DNA of 26,176 nucleotides from Stereocaulon alpinum. Its lineage: Eukaryota > Ascomycota > Lecanoromycetes > Lecanorales > Stereocaulaceae. The DNA is taken from positions 1 through 26,176 of the forward strand of contig JAEUBA010000201.1 in the NCBI GenBank assembly GCA_018257865.1. Direction: 5' to 3'. Below, piece after piece: positions 1-10,253 of this stretch (position 1 is its first letter; each line of letters starts with the position of its first letter). The position numbers and the translations under genes were made by a program. The notes below the pieces were generated by a model. The model searched no databases. It was not told the DNA's origin and saw only the letters and a list, made by a program, of their open reading frames with translations.

Positions 1-300
1 GATCTTTATAGAAAAGTACTCTCCTATATAAAAATATAATATAATTATAATAATTTATAATATTAATTTTCTAATAATACCTTAGGATAAACGACGTTAT
101 CTATTTTCTAATCTATACTAGTTGGTAAAAGAACTACAAGTCTTTATATATCTTTAGTATAGGATAGTATAATATAGAGCTACCTATAACTGAAATAGGA
201 CGATAGTAGATTAATTCTAATAATAGATAGTAACTATCTTTACGACTTATTAATAGTTATTATAAAACAGAGCTGAACTAAAAACTATTTATATATAAGG

Positions 301-3300
301 ATCTAAGGATAATTACTATCTTTACTAATTAGATTAATTCTTAGAATTAAGTATAACCTACTATCCTACTTTCCTCCTAAAAGACGACCTTCAATATACT
401 ACTGGGATAGACGTATAAAAACTAGTCGTATTCTATTATATATACTTTTATTAGGGTGTAGATTCCGTAGTAATATAATTAGGGCCCTAACCTTAAGATA
501 TAGCTATATAGAAGGGAACCTAGACGGCTTAAGAGATTATAAAAACTTAAGACTTAATCTATCTATTATACTATCTAATAACGAACTATTAGTAGATAGA
601 AAATACCGTATATTACTAGATAAATAGGAAAGGATCTCTATATTTAGGAGCGCTACTATATTATTCTATAGAGATAAGATCGCTCGACTTTTAAAGAAAT
701 CCGGTACCAGCGAGGAACGTATAAGGTTAATAATTAGAAAGATTAATTCCGTAAAAAGTTATATATCCTAGTATAGGTTTATAATTTCTAGCGGTAGTTA
801 TATTAACCTATATAAAGATAGTTTATAGGATATATAGGTAATCTAACTCGTAAATACCTAATTATTAGACCTAGCGCAAAGCCGTATATTCCGGTTAAGG
901 TTAAGTATCGAAAGTTATAGCTAGATCTAGGAACTGCGAAGGCTCGTATTAACCTATATAGTATAATTACCTTTAGAAACTACTAGTATAGTCTATATAA
1001 AGTCTCCCCCTATAATTACTAGTATACTACTAAATAGATTATTATTCTTATAGATATTATATAGGGTAGTATTTACTACAGTAAAGTTACTCTTATTCTA
1101 TATAAGTACCTTATCCTAGATAATTAGAGTTATACGGCGAATTAGCTAGGCCGTATTAGACTATACTAGAATATAATAGGTGGACGTATTATCGCAGTTA
1201 ATTAGGATCTTAAAACGGGAATATAAGGTACGGCTACTAGGTAGTAAGATTACTATAATACCTATAGAAGCAACGTATAGAATAATATATCCTTAGGCGC
1301 GGAAGTAGTAATATAATACCTTATATAGAAAAGTTTTACTAGTACCCGTAGCACCGTAGACGAAAAAGTGCGTAGATTAAGGGGTTATAGTAATAGCTAT
1401 AATAATTATATCGAAAGCGTAATATTACTCGATATTTAATTACGGAATAATATAATTACGGAATAATACCTACTCCGTAATATTATAGTATAGCTCAGAC
1501 GCGATAAGGAAAGGGTAAGTATACGTAGACTAAGGTAGAATTAGTATAGGTAAGTTATAATCCGCAAGCTTTCTTCCCTAATCGTATAACTATTCAGTAA
1601 TTAGAAATAACCTATAGTTAAGGTATATATCTAGGGAATCAGCTGGTACTAATAGGTAATCGCGAGTAATACGACGTAGTAAATTATCGTATATATCTAA
1701 ATAGAAACGTTCCTAAAGTTTTAAAGGTTCGCTTAAATTATCGTTAATTAGTATAGTTACGAATAGAGAACGTAACGCCTAACCGGTAGAAAAGTATTTC
1801 GACTCGTTAAAGTATTAAAACTATTCGCTATTATCGTCTAGAAGACCTAACGTAATATAAGTAACCTAAAAGGTTAGGTATAAAATAGTATTAATAGTAC
1901 GAATAGCTATAAAACTAGTAGGCCCCTAGATAACTATAAGTAGTATACGTAAGTAAAAACGCTCGCCCTATACTAGTCTGTAATAATATATCCGGCTAAT
2001 TATACGGCCCCGTTACTAAGGTATCTAGCGCCGTTTACCTTTCTTACTATAGTAGACGTAATACTCTAGGAAATTATAGTATAGAAGGTAGCGGCTATTA
2101 GTATATTTAGTATTATACTATAAAAAGCTAGTAAGGGTTATCTCAGCTTCTTTAAGTACTTATACTAGGTCGATAATATCCTTACGGAAATATACCTACT
2201 ACTCGTTAGGTAGGTATAGTACTAATCGAATTACTAGCGGATCTTTATTATAATTCTAAAACTTAAACAGGTTCTACGTAGCCTAGTATAGACTAATATA
2301 ATAACTATTAAGATACTATATAATTTCGTTATATTCGTCAGCGAGCTTTAAAGTCGTACGGTCTATACCTTTATATATATATTTATATATATACTTAATA
2401 GCACTAACTAATACGTATACCTCTATATTAATATATATAGAGTATTTGCGAATTAGCTAGGGATTATACGGAACTACCTAGCAGTTATCTAGTACTACCT
2501 CCTAACCGTTTACTTTTTTAATCTAAGTGCGACTATCGTTACGGTAACGATACTAAGGGTAACTATCTTCCGTAATAGATATTTTAGGCTAAAAACTCCT
2601 TAGAAACTTTTTAGAATAGATCTACCTAAAGCCGTCTAGGTACTTTACTATATAGGGCGACTTTAGGTTCTACTGCCTATAAGGGCTATAGGTTATTTAA
2701 TCCTAGATAATTTACCATAATAATCCGTTAAAATTAATTATAGGATTAGGCAGCTCCGCGTAGACTAGGTTATTAATACGGCCTTAGTATAGAAAGTTAT
2801 TATCTTAATATAGAAAGAGGAGGATATATATATAGGGTAGGCCTTATTTCTAATACTTAATAGTCTATATAATCCTAAGATATCGTCCGAACTAATCTTT
2901 AAGGTCCTGTATTAAAGCGGACTATTTTATATAGAAGACGCGCGCTATTAGGTCTACTTAATTAGCGGCGGTTTAATTATTAAAGGCTGCAGCCTTAAGC
3001 TTAGGCTAGTACGGATTTATAGTTATTATTATAAAAAATATAGCCTTTCCGAAATATCGTTATATCGCTAGGGAGTCCTAGTAATTTTGGGCTATAGATC
3101 TATCCCCTCTACTAAAGCTAGATAGTAGAATTATACGTCGCCTAAGCGTATCTATATAGCTATTACTAGCTAGTAGAGTATTAGAAACGCCCTAATATAA
3201 ATCGCTGCGGATAGTTTCCTAGTATCTACGATAGAAATCTAGAGTTTACTAATTAATAACTATATAGTAATTAACTAAATATTACTAAAATAAACTACTA

Positions 3301-3420
3301 GCCCGCAGTATAGTAGAGTACTAATTAGGACGGGAAAAGAGATAGTAGTATAACTATATATACTCTAAGTAACGTATAATAATATAGGTATTATTATTAT
3401 TACAGAGGCGTAAGGCCTAG
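301..3420 (+). pseudogene. RIP-degraded long reading frame, unidentified
   Basis: The plus-strand frame starting at positions of the form 3n+1 stays readable for about 1,000 codons if TAA and TAG are read as former Gln or Trp codons. I met one TGA, near 271, and none inside the interval. Between 361 and 780 this frame has only two stops, while the next frame over the same bases has more than ten, which is good evidence that it was once coding. CpA and TpG are almost absent, the mark of RIP. I looked for helicase, integrase and reverse-transcriptase motifs and recognised none, so the product stays unnamed. Positions 1-300 are equally AT-rich but the frame there is more broken. Most likely a dead transposon or a subtelomeric repeat gene. 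Confidence is fair that it was coding and low on anything further. Confidence 0.5.
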
Positions 3421-3422
3421 TG

Positions 3423-4740
3423 CTAACTTATATTCCCTTACGGAAAAAGGAGAATATAGTATAAAGGAAAGTACGCGGCGTTACTGTAGTTAATAGTATA
3501 GAAGTAGGGTTCTTTACTATCCTTACACCGTTCTATAATAATAATATCCTAAAAGCTACGGTCCTCATACTTATCCGGAATAAAGGCTGCAACCTCTAAC
3601 GCAGTAGGTAGATTTATACGTCTCTTATTAGATCCAGCCTCTATAACTAATTAAAGGCGAGGATTAAGGATAATCTATATTAGGCCTATACGGGCCTAGG
3701 CGCGCTTAATTTATTCCTATATAGTAGCGTATATATTAATAAAAGGATTCCTATAGGAACGTATTATATTATCTAGGTTTTAGAGAAGCGGCTGCTAGAG
3801 ATTAGGGTAACTATAAAGCTAAGACGTTACTATAGTAGTTAGATTATAAAAGTATAGTTAAGTAAAAGAAGGTATTACCTACGTACTAGGATATAGTAGC
3901 CCTTATAGGTGATAAAGTTCGCTATAAATAGTAAACGATTAGATTCCTATACGGCCTTATAAACGCGTATCCTACTAGTATTTATAGGACGTAAAGGTCA
4001 GCGCGTTATTATAACTACGAATATACTTTAGGAAATACTTAGACCGTAGTATAGCACCCTATAATAATTCGCGTAGAAGTTCTAGCGGTTTAGGCGGAGG
4101 AGGTAGTAATCTATCACCCTTTAAATAGTAGGTAGTATATAGTATAGGTCCTTACTTAGCCTCTACCTTTTAGTATAAAGCGGAATAGATCCTATACTAT
4201 TTAGCTATTAGACCTAACGTATATATATCGGCCGTATAGTTTAATATTAGGCCTTTTAATAGCGGAGGAGGAGGACGTATAGGAATAGTAGGAAGAAGAG
4301 AAGGATATAGCGGTATTATATAGACTAGCTATAAAGTAGGAAGGGTGCGAGAGGTCGCTATACGTTAATATTTAGATTAACGCGTTGGTTATAGAACCGT
4401 ATTAGGGTTAAGATCCGTAAGAGGACGTCGCCGCTTCGAAGCCTATAGGAAAGGATTAATAAAGGTTTATATAGGAAAGGTACTAATTTGGAATTTACTT
4501 AGTAACGGTAGTAAAGTCTAAGAAGAGACTAATTAGGGGCTAAAAAGTTAGTAATAGGTTTAGTATAGGCGTATCTAGAATAGGTCTACTAGGATATAGT
4601 ATAGTATAGGACTATATAGAGATATATAGAAGGATATAAATAGGTAAGGAAGCTATATAGAGGTAGTAAGGAAGGTATAATAACGCGTATAGGTAAACAA
4701 AAAAATTTGATAGTTAAGTTACGTAATAGAATATCCTTAG
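3423..4740 (+). pseudogene. RIP-degraded reading frame, unidentified (possible continuation)
   Basis: Near 3420 the frame with fewest stops shifts to positions of the form 3n. It can then be read to about 4740, again with only TAA and TAG stops. The inferred product is rich in Arg and Lys around 4260-4330, where GGA/GAG-type repeats encode a basic tract. It could be the C-terminal half of the relic at 301-3420 after an indel, or a separate gene. If the LINE insertion at 4832 is removed, the same frame runs on across the junction into the gag-like part of the Copia element at 10254. The boundary between this relic and the Copia element is therefore unclear. I see no 5' LTR here matching sequence downstream of the Copia pol region. 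Function unknown. Confidence 0.35.
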
Positions 4741-4801
4741 CGACAAATTATAGCTAATTATTCGGGCAAACCTTAAAGTCGTCTAATATTATATAGATAA
4801 T

Positions 4802-4818
4802 AACGTAGCTACCTATAT
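4802..4818. repeat. Target-site duplication, left copy (LINE copy 1)
   Basis: The 17 bases aacgtagctacctatat recur exactly at 10237-10253, just after the TCAA tail of LINE copy 1. The 13 bases that follow here (4819-4831, ending tacg) resemble 10254-10264 (also ending tacg) imperfectly, so the original duplication may have been about 28-30 bp. The duplication shows that the LINE was inserted by target-primed reverse transcription into pre-existing sequence. Confidence 0.85.
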
Positions 4819-4834
4819 TAATTATAATACGAGG

Positions 4835-6532
4835 ATGGCGACGACAACGAGCACGACGGGCGAGCAGGCCTACTAGGCCAGACGAGCGATCACACCGGGT
4901 TACGAACCCAGCAAAATAACACGAGATGGGGGGGGAGGAGAGAAGGGAGGTGTTAGTAGTGAAGGTAGACAAGGAACGCGTCCCGACGCGACAACGGGGC
5001 GATAGCGACAACAGCAGAAACCTACTAAAGGTCTACAGGGCCCTTAAGGCAGGGAAAGAATTAAAGAAAGAATACGGTATATAAAGGCTACAGAACAGGC
5101 GCTGCTGGAGTTTACGGAGAAGGTCCGGGGGACGCTATAGGCAAATATGAACGAGACCGTATAGGGCTTCTTCCAGAATACGGTAGAAAGGATTACGGAG
5201 TACATACAGGAGAACACCGCCGAAAGATACGCTGCGAAGGAGTACCGCAGCCAACTAACGCGTGAAGACTACCCGACCGGAAGGGTAAACAACAGCTGGG
5301 CGGACATAGCCCGCACGGCCTAAAGGGGCCAAAACACCATCTACCCAGCTACACCTAGGGCAGAAGACATTAAGAAAGCGAAGCAGGTAACGGTTAGGAT
5401 CGATGACACCAGCGAAAAGACATAGATGGCCATAGCGACTCTTCCCCAACTGGTGTAAACATTTAGGGGAGCAGGGGGAGTGGCTGGGGAGATTATCGCG
5501 GCAAGGAGGACTATAGGGGGGGATATTATTCTCTAGATAGCCTTAGTGAAGGCTAGGGAGGAGTTAGAGAAGGACGACGGGTAGGTAAGGAGACTCTACA
5601 GGTCAGCGAGAGTCCTCCGGAAGATAGTAATAGTAGCGATCCATAGAGTAGAAAAGATAATAGACATAAAGAACCAACAGGGGATCTTTAAAACCCTAAG
5701 GAAAGATAATAGGAAGCTCCACCCAGAGTTAGAGATAACAAAGGCTAAATAGCCTACATTTGCGTCGAAGCTAGACGCACTTAGGAGGGAGAAGAGATTC
5801 TCTATACTAATAATCGAGGTCCCAAGCCCGGAGGCGGCGAACCGGCTTATCGTAGAGGGGATAGTAGTAGAGAACAGCCTCCTCTTCTACGATCGCTAGG
5901 AGAGAGAAGCCGCCCCCAAGCAGTGCTTTAACTGCTATAGGTACGGACATATTGCTAAGGCGTGCAAATACCCCACCCGCTATAGGATATGCGCCTAAAA
6001 CCATACGACTAATGATTACGTGGAAAGAGCTGGCAGCAAGCCTAAGTGCGTAGTGTGTAAGGGGGAGCACCCAGTATAGAGCAAAACCTGCTTAATCCAA
6101 CAGAAGGAGAACACTAAGGCTAGGCAGAGAATCGAGCGTAAGCTGAAATACTTTAAAGAGACCCTAAAGTAACACCCAGTAGGGCCTACGCCGGCGATAC
6201 TAGGAAGGACCAGCCCAGAAGGGTAGCGTGAAGTAATCTCTAAAGGGAAGAGGAAGGCCTTAGAGGACATAACAGACAAGCCCTAGAAAGGAACTAGGGA
6301 GGCAGCGAAGAGGGGACGACCGATAACCCTCTCTAGAGCGGAATAAGGGTAACGGCCCCTATCTATAGAGAGGATCAGTCCGACGAACACCCTTAAGCAG
6401 ACTTTAGGAGTAGCGAAGACTGCTGAGACCACCTAAATACAGGAGAACGTCTAAGCGGCCCTCACCTAATAAGGAATACACCCTACCTAAAAATACTGCA
6501 GTACAATATACAGAGGAAGAAGGATACGGTGA
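4835..6532 (+). pseudogene. LINE copy 1 ORF1 (gag-like, zinc-knuckle nucleic-acid-binding protein), RIP-broken
   Basis: The ATG lies three bases inside the element's 5' end, so the 5' UTR is almost absent. The frame is readable to a TGA at 6530-6532 apart from TAA/TAG interruptions. A classic CCHC knuckle (C-X2-C-X4-H-X4-C) has its Cys codons at 5924, 5933 and 5963 and its His codon at 5948. Further Cys/His motifs follow, with Cys codons at 5990, 6047, 6056 and 6089 and His codons at 6002 and 6068. In the last one a TAG at 6077 sits where Tad-type ORF1 proteins have Trp. Family role: binds element RNA to form the retrotransposition particle. The middle part is rich in charged residues and the C-terminus (about 6240-6340) is basic. 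The end overlaps the start of ORF2 in another frame. Dead copy: at least a dozen in-frame stops. Confidence 0.88.
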
Positions 6533-9500
6533 TAGCACTACTTCTTAAAAACGAAGATGTAAAAGACATAGACGTATTGGCGATTCAAAAGCCGGCACGC
6601 AACCTGATGAATAGAACCTCGTATAATACGAGTATAAGCAGGTTCCACCTAGCCTACGGGGGAGACCCGGAGGCTAGAACGTACTTCTACGTAAATAAAA
6701 GGATAGATCCTAACGACTGGGGGGTAGAGTACCGGGAGGGCGACTTATACTTATTATAGATCCAGACTAAGAGAACCCGAAATAACGCTAACGCTGAGGA
6801 CGAAAACACTAAGGAGCTGATAGTAGAGAGGGTGTAGGTGTATAACGTCTACAACCCTTCGCCGGTGAGCTATATATCGGTGGATAGCCCTACGACTATC
6901 CTAAGGCTAAAGGAGGCCTTAGAAAGCGAAGGCGAACACATTATAGTAGGGGATTTTAACCTACACCACCCCTAATAGAACAACCCAGGACGAGCTATAT
7001 ACCATACGATAGTAGATAGGCTGCTGGAAGTGGTAGGAGAGAAGGGGATGGTCCTTAGACTACCGGAGAAGTCGGTTATATGGTAAAGCAGGGGCTCAGA
7101 GAGCGCTATCGACCTTATATTCCTAACCGAAGGCGCGCATAATGCGATGGCGAAGTGCGGAGTAAGAGAAGACCTCGATATAGGGTCGGATCATATACTA
7201 ATCGTAACGGAGCTAGAATAGACCTAGAGCGAGCGCTGGGTGCACTAGAAGAGAGCCTAGAAAAGGATAGAGACGGAGGCGACCAGCGAGGAGATCCGGA
7301 AACACGCAAGGATCCTAAATAGGGTTATAGGCAGATACTTATTAGACTTAGAGGAAGCGATCGACCTATGTGTTAACAAGCTTATAGCTGCGCTATAGGA
7401 GGTGGTAGAGAATACTATCCCATTTAAGGAACCCTACGCCGGAGCCAAACCATACTGGAACGGGGCGTACACAAGAGTTACTAAGGCGTCACAGGCAGCG
7501 CTCAAGGCCTACCGCTACAGTAGAAATATATAGACTGAGGAGGCTCTCCGCTAGACTAAAAGGAAAAAGGTTACCATCCTACGAAAGACTAGGATAATAG
7601 CTTTCCGAGAGGGGGTCTATAGAGTATCGCTAAGGCTAGGAGGAGTATAGCAACTCGCTAAGTGGGGAAGAGAGAGGAGTATACGCCCTAAAGAGCTACC
7701 ACAATTCCCAGCTATTAAAGACGGGAACGGGAATAAAGCGACAGACTTCGAAGGGAAGGTAGAGGCCTTAAGGAGGGTCCTCTTCCCGCCCCCACCCCCA
7801 GCGGACCTAACGGATATTAAGGGGGCTAATTACCTAGAGCCTATTATAATAGACAGCGAGATTACCGCAAAGGAGGTAAGGGACGCGATCTGGCACCCAG
7901 CAGCGGATAAGGCCCTAGGGATTTCAGGGATCCCGAATAAGTTCCTAAGAGCGGTGTGTGCGGAAATAGGGGAGACCTTTCGAAGGGTATTTTAAGCGTG
8001 CCTAGATTATGGATACCACCTAAAGAAGTTCTGCGAAGCGAATATAGTAATACTGAAGAAGCCGAAGAAGACCGATTACTCCGAGCCTAAGGCCTATCGA
8101 CCTATCGCACTACTAGACACACTCGGGAAAGTATTAGAGATAGTAATAGCAAAACGACTCAGCGGAATAGCCGAAGTAAATTACCTACTCCTAGAACACT
8201 AGATAGGAGGTAGGAAGAGACGTTTAGTAGAAATAGCCCTAGAGACTATTACAGACTCGATCTATACGATATAGAACTAAGGTAAGGATAACGTAGCGAG
8301 TTTACTGTTACTAGATATAGCAGGAGTATTCGATAATGTGTCCCACAAAAGGCTGCTCCATAACTTAAGGATAAAAGGAATCCCTGAGGGGATTGTCCGG
8401 TGGACTGCGAGCTTCCTTAAGGACAGAGCGATATCGATAACCCTAGGGGGTAGGACCAGTCTAGTTAAGGCGGTAGAAACGGGGATCCCGCAAGGATTAC
8501 TAATATCACCAATCCTATTCCTCTTCTTTAATACGCCACTAATTAAAGTATACTTAAAGGCAAAGATCCTAGTACAGGTGGGAGGATTCGTAGATGACGT
8601 GCACCTGCTGGCATATAGTAAGACAACGGAAACGAACTGCAGGTGGCTAGAACAGGCCCACAAGCTCTGCCAAACGTGGGCGAAAACACACGGGGCGACG
8701 TTCGCGCCCCAGAAGTACGAACTGGTGCATCTGTCGCGCGCCCCCAAAAGGTTTAATATGAAGGAGACGGTACAATTTGGTAACGCAGAGGTTAAGCCGG
8801 AAGCGAGTATTAGGGTCCTAGGGCTACACATCGACACCAAACTCCGCTAGGGCCTATATATAGCGCAGGTGAAGGCAAAGGCCGCTACTCAAGCCCAGGC
8901 GATCAAGTGCCTAGCAGGATCAACTTAGGGAGCTACGTTTAAGAAGTGCAGGAAGGTATATAGTATAGCGGTAAGGCCTATACTTATATTCGCCGCTCCG
9001 ATATAGTATACCCCTACCGGGGGGCGGGGAGCCGTAGAAAAGCACGTTAAGACGCTCGCGATAATACAGAACGACTGCCTACGGATAGTACTCGGAGTAT
9101 ATAAGGCAACACCGGTCCAGGTCCTAGAAGCGGAAGCAGTTATTATACCTATCCAAACCCATCTAGACGCCCTAGTTATGAGATACTAGGCACTGAGGGG
9201 AGTATACCCCTTAACAATCGAAGGCAACCGCTTAATCCGTAGGAGACTGCGGGGAAGGAGAGGAAGGGCGCGCCTAACACGCCTAACCCCATCACTAGAA
9301 AAGGAAGAATAGGCCCTGCAGGAGCTTAAGGCGAAGGATTAGGATCAAGCGGTAACGGCGATAAGGAGGAAGGCACATTAGTATAACCCAAAAACGGATG
9401 TCGAGGAGTATTAAGACGTAGGCGTCCTAGCTAAGAAGATACGAGGCTAGGTAACAGCGAAGTAGATCGAGCGGTAGGAGGTATATAAGGATACTATCCC

Positions 9501-10071
9501 TGAGCACTCTCGCACACCCGCACAGAATAAACCGTTGTTCAGAGAAAGGTATAACTACCACCTAAAGCTTAGGAAGGTAGAAAGCTTAATAGCAGTCTAA
9601 CTCCGAAGTGGGAAGAATAGGTTTAACCACTTCCTTTATAAGGCGAGGGTGCTAGGGGTCCGCAGTGCCCGCTACAGTTATAGATAGAGGAATCAGGATA
9701 CGAAGCATATTCTCCTACACTGCCCAGAGCTTAGCGACACTCAAAGGGAGCTTATTAAAGAGGCAGAGACTCATAATGTTAGGACTATACTAGCTGAGGT
9801 CACCGGTATAAGAGCGGCTGCGAGATGGCTGGTTAGGTCAGGATTCCTAACGCAGTATTAACTTGCTAGGGAACAGCTCTCCCAGTCTAAACTCCCTATC
9901 GGAGTAGAACCGGCAACAAAAACCCTAAAGACAAAGAAGCCTAAGCGCAAGTAGAAGCCAAAGGCGGCGGAGCTACCGGAGTGTTACAGGGCCTATTAGG
10001 GCAACGGAGATCATCGTTACCGGTGTTATAGAGCCTAGCGGCGAGGTCGGACAGGCGGAGCAGAACGATAA
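6427..10071 (+). pseudogene. LINE copy 1 ORF2 (endonuclease-reverse transcriptase), RIP-broken
   Basis: One frame carries the whole polyprotein from just after a TGA at 6424 to a TAA at 10069. The endonuclease/exonuclease/phosphatase domain spans about 6487-7230, with the GDFN motif (Asp codon 6952) and the terminal SDH motif (7186-7194). The reverse transcriptase spans about 8041-8850. Its catalytic Asp codons are at 8314 (in the LLLD block) and at 8593 and 8596 (FVDD). A C-terminal Cys/His segment (HILLHC, from 9706) follows. Two stretches are still long and open: 6529-6759 (endonuclease N-terminus) and 8338-8850 (reverse transcriptase core). Most stops are TAG or TAA where family members have Trp or Gln, for example at 6757, 6835, 8200 and 8848. 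The endonuclease nicks the target and the reverse transcriptase copies the RNA there. This copy cannot make a full protein. Confidence 0.93.
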
Positions 10072-10110
10072 GTAAGCTGATAAGCGAAAGTTTTTAGCTA
10101 GAAGGGGCGA

Positions 10111-10139
10111 CTCTAGAAAGGTTTCTTTCGCGTCTAGAG
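10111..10139 (+). other. Conserved hairpin in the LINE 3' UTR
   Basis: CTCTAGA at 10111-10117 pairs with TCTAGAG at 10133-10139. An inner AAG/CTT pairing continues the stem, with a short unpaired segment on one side. The same block is recognisable in copy 2 (about 12710-12742) and copy 3 (about 23848-23880) despite heavy RIP there. In LINEs, 3'-terminal RNA structure is often what the element's own reverse transcriptase recognises; that role is inferred here. Confidence 0.5.
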
Positions 10140-10218
10140 GGCCTTCAACCCCCCTAGATTTCCTAATAATGTAAGAGAACACCCTCATTAGTATATATAG
10201 ATACTAGAATAGGCGTAT

Positions 10219-10237
10219 AAATCAATCAATCAATCAA
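10219..10237 (+). repeat. TCAA-repeat tail of LINE copy 1
   Basis: Four TCAA units close the element in place of a poly(A) tail. Copies 2 and 3 end in the same tail, partly converted from TCAA to TTAA. This marks the 3' end of the family. Confidence 0.85.
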
Positions 10238-10253
10238 ACGTAGCTACCTATAT
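10237..10253. repeat. Target-site duplication, right copy (LINE copy 1)
   Basis: Exact match to 4802-4818. It fixes the right boundary of LINE copy 1 and shows that the sequences before 4818 and after 10254 were once continuous. Confidence 0.85.

Larger units (their letters stand above)
4832..10236 (+). mobile_element. Tad1-type non-LTR retrotransposon (LINE copy 1), near full length
   Basis: This is a complete or nearly complete LINE with two overlapping ORFs, a 3' UTR of about 150 bp and a tail of TCAA repeats, flanked by a 17-bp target-site duplication. The left edge is set by alignment with copy 4, which starts to match at the same base (4832 against 25938). The domain order is ORF1 with zinc knuckles, then ORF2 with apurinic-type endonuclease, reverse transcriptase and a C-terminal Cys/His motif. 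That order and the wording of the motifs fit the Tad1 clade of fungi. It is clearly more GC-rich than the flanking relics. Its stops are mostly TAG or TAA at expected Trp or Gln codons, so it was exposed to mild RIP and is a younger insertion than copies 2 and 3. It is no longer functional. Confidence 0.93.

Noticed and set aside
301..4740. Telomere-linked RecQ-type helicase, common at fungal chromosome ends
   Set aside because: I looked for the nucleotide-binding, DEAH-type and C-terminal helicase motifs in the readable frames and saw none.
4880..4920. tRNA-like B box (gggttacgaaccc) near the LINE 5' end
   Set aside because: It does not fit the B-box consensus at key positions and lies inside the ORF1 coding frame.
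8277..8840. 187-codon minus-strand open frame
   Set aside because: Antisense of the LINE reverse transcriptase core; the plus-strand frame holds the motifs.
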